Of a DNA stretch of 13,642 nt, positions 13,391 to 13,642 are shown piece after piece (position 1 is the first letter of the stretch; the number at the start of each line of letters is the position of its first letter). Source of the stretch: Desulfobacteraceae bacterium (GTDB lineage: Bacteria; Desulfobacterota; Desulfobacteria; Desulfobacterales; UBA11574). Made by a program: the position numbers and the translations under genes. The notes beneath the pieces are model-generated. The model was not told the DNA's origin. It ran no database searches and saw only the letters and a program-made list of their open reading frames with translations. The DNA lies in assembly GCA_013203195.1 (NCBI GenBank), contig JABMQM010000398.1, forward strand, positions 1 through 13,642, written 5' to 3'.

Positions 13391-13642
13391 ATGATGCAAG
13401 ATAAGCGACAACAATACGGCAAAGAAAGCGAATCCATCGCCGTCAGGTACCTTAAAAAAAACGGCTATAAGATCCTGGAGCAGAATTACCGTAATCAATT
13501 AGGCGAGATCGATATCATTGCCAGAGATAAAAAATCGCTTGTATTTGTTGAAGTCAAAGCTCGGAGGTCCGGTGGTTACGGGAGCCCCAAGTGGGCCGTA
13601 ACTCCCAAAAAACAAAGAAAAATATCGATGGTGGCCCTGTAC
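13391..13642 (+). CDS. yraN: YraN/UPF0102 family nuclease-like protein (5' part; runs off the window)
   Basis: The first 84 codons are present. The protein is a predicted PD-(D/E)xK-fold nuclease related to Holliday-junction resolvases; its cellular function is unproven. Visible family blocks are YGKESESIAVRYLKKNGYKI, the catalytic-type residues E39 and D41 in LGEIDIIARD, E54 and K56 in VFVEVKAR, and GSPKWAVTPKKQRKI. Two adjacent ATGs (13391 and 13394) can serve as start. The AAGG at 13383-13386 is better spaced for the second. It is normally found next to rnhB; here the accessory region lies between them. Confidence 0.92.
   Translation, partial: MMQDKRQQYGKESESIAVRYLKKNGYKILEQNYRNQLGEIDIIARDKKSLVFVEVKARRSGGYGSPKWAVTPKKQRKISMVALY

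Noticed and set aside
1..13642. CRISPR array, tRNA, rRNA, transposase or integrase
   Set aside because: Scanned for by eye on both strands; no spaced direct repeats, cloverleaf or recombinase motifs were seen.

Overview
The window looks like chromosomal DNA from a Gram-negative bacterium, most likely a Desulfobacterota (former Deltaproteobacteria) lineage. The basis is the gene order ffh-rpsP-KH-rimM-trmD-SPOUT-like methyltransferase-rplS-rnhB-yraN together with the style of the proteins. This assignment is an inference; no 16S rRNA or other marker settles it.

Region 1 (1-5834) is conserved translation and housekeeping DNA. A truncated rlmN reads leftwards out of the window. Diverging from it is a rightward cluster: SRP GTPase (ffh), ribosomal protein S16 (rpsP), a small KH RNA-binding protein, 16S maturation factor RimM, tRNA m1G37 methyltransferase TrmD, a second predicted RNA methyltransferase overlapping trmD, ribosomal protein L19 (rplS) and ribonuclease HII (rnhB). 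The products serve protein targeting, ribosome assembly, rRNA/tRNA modification and RNA/DNA hybrid repair. The gaps inside this operon hold a striking set of palindromes: a repeated hairpin with the arm ATAAAATCGC (twice before rplS, one diverged copy before trmD), a separate palindrome lying over the likely trmD promoter, and a CACGAAA-rich element before rnhB that can fold in two alternative ways.

Region 2 (5835-13390) is an accessory insert between rnhB and yraN, two genes that are usually close together. It starts with an apparent gene remnant, then a cysteine-motif protein of unknown function and an AT-rich, gene-free stretch of about 0.4 kb. Next comes a probable three-gene unit with its own promoter: a MerR-like DNA-binding protein, a large N6-adenine-type DNA methyltransferase and a PIN-domain (VapC-like) nuclease whose start codon overlaps the methyltransferase stop by one base. 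A hairpin closes this unit. A second pair follows: a 106-residue protein of unknown function and a 645-residue SWIM zinc-finger protein with a long helical C-terminal region.

Region 3 (13391-13642) returns to the core cluster with the 5' part of yraN (UPF0102 nuclease-like).

The most interesting candidate system is MerR-like + DNA methyltransferase + PIN nuclease. It has the logic of a self/non-self or toxin-antitoxin module, but no restriction helicase or classical endonuclease is visible and its function is unproven.
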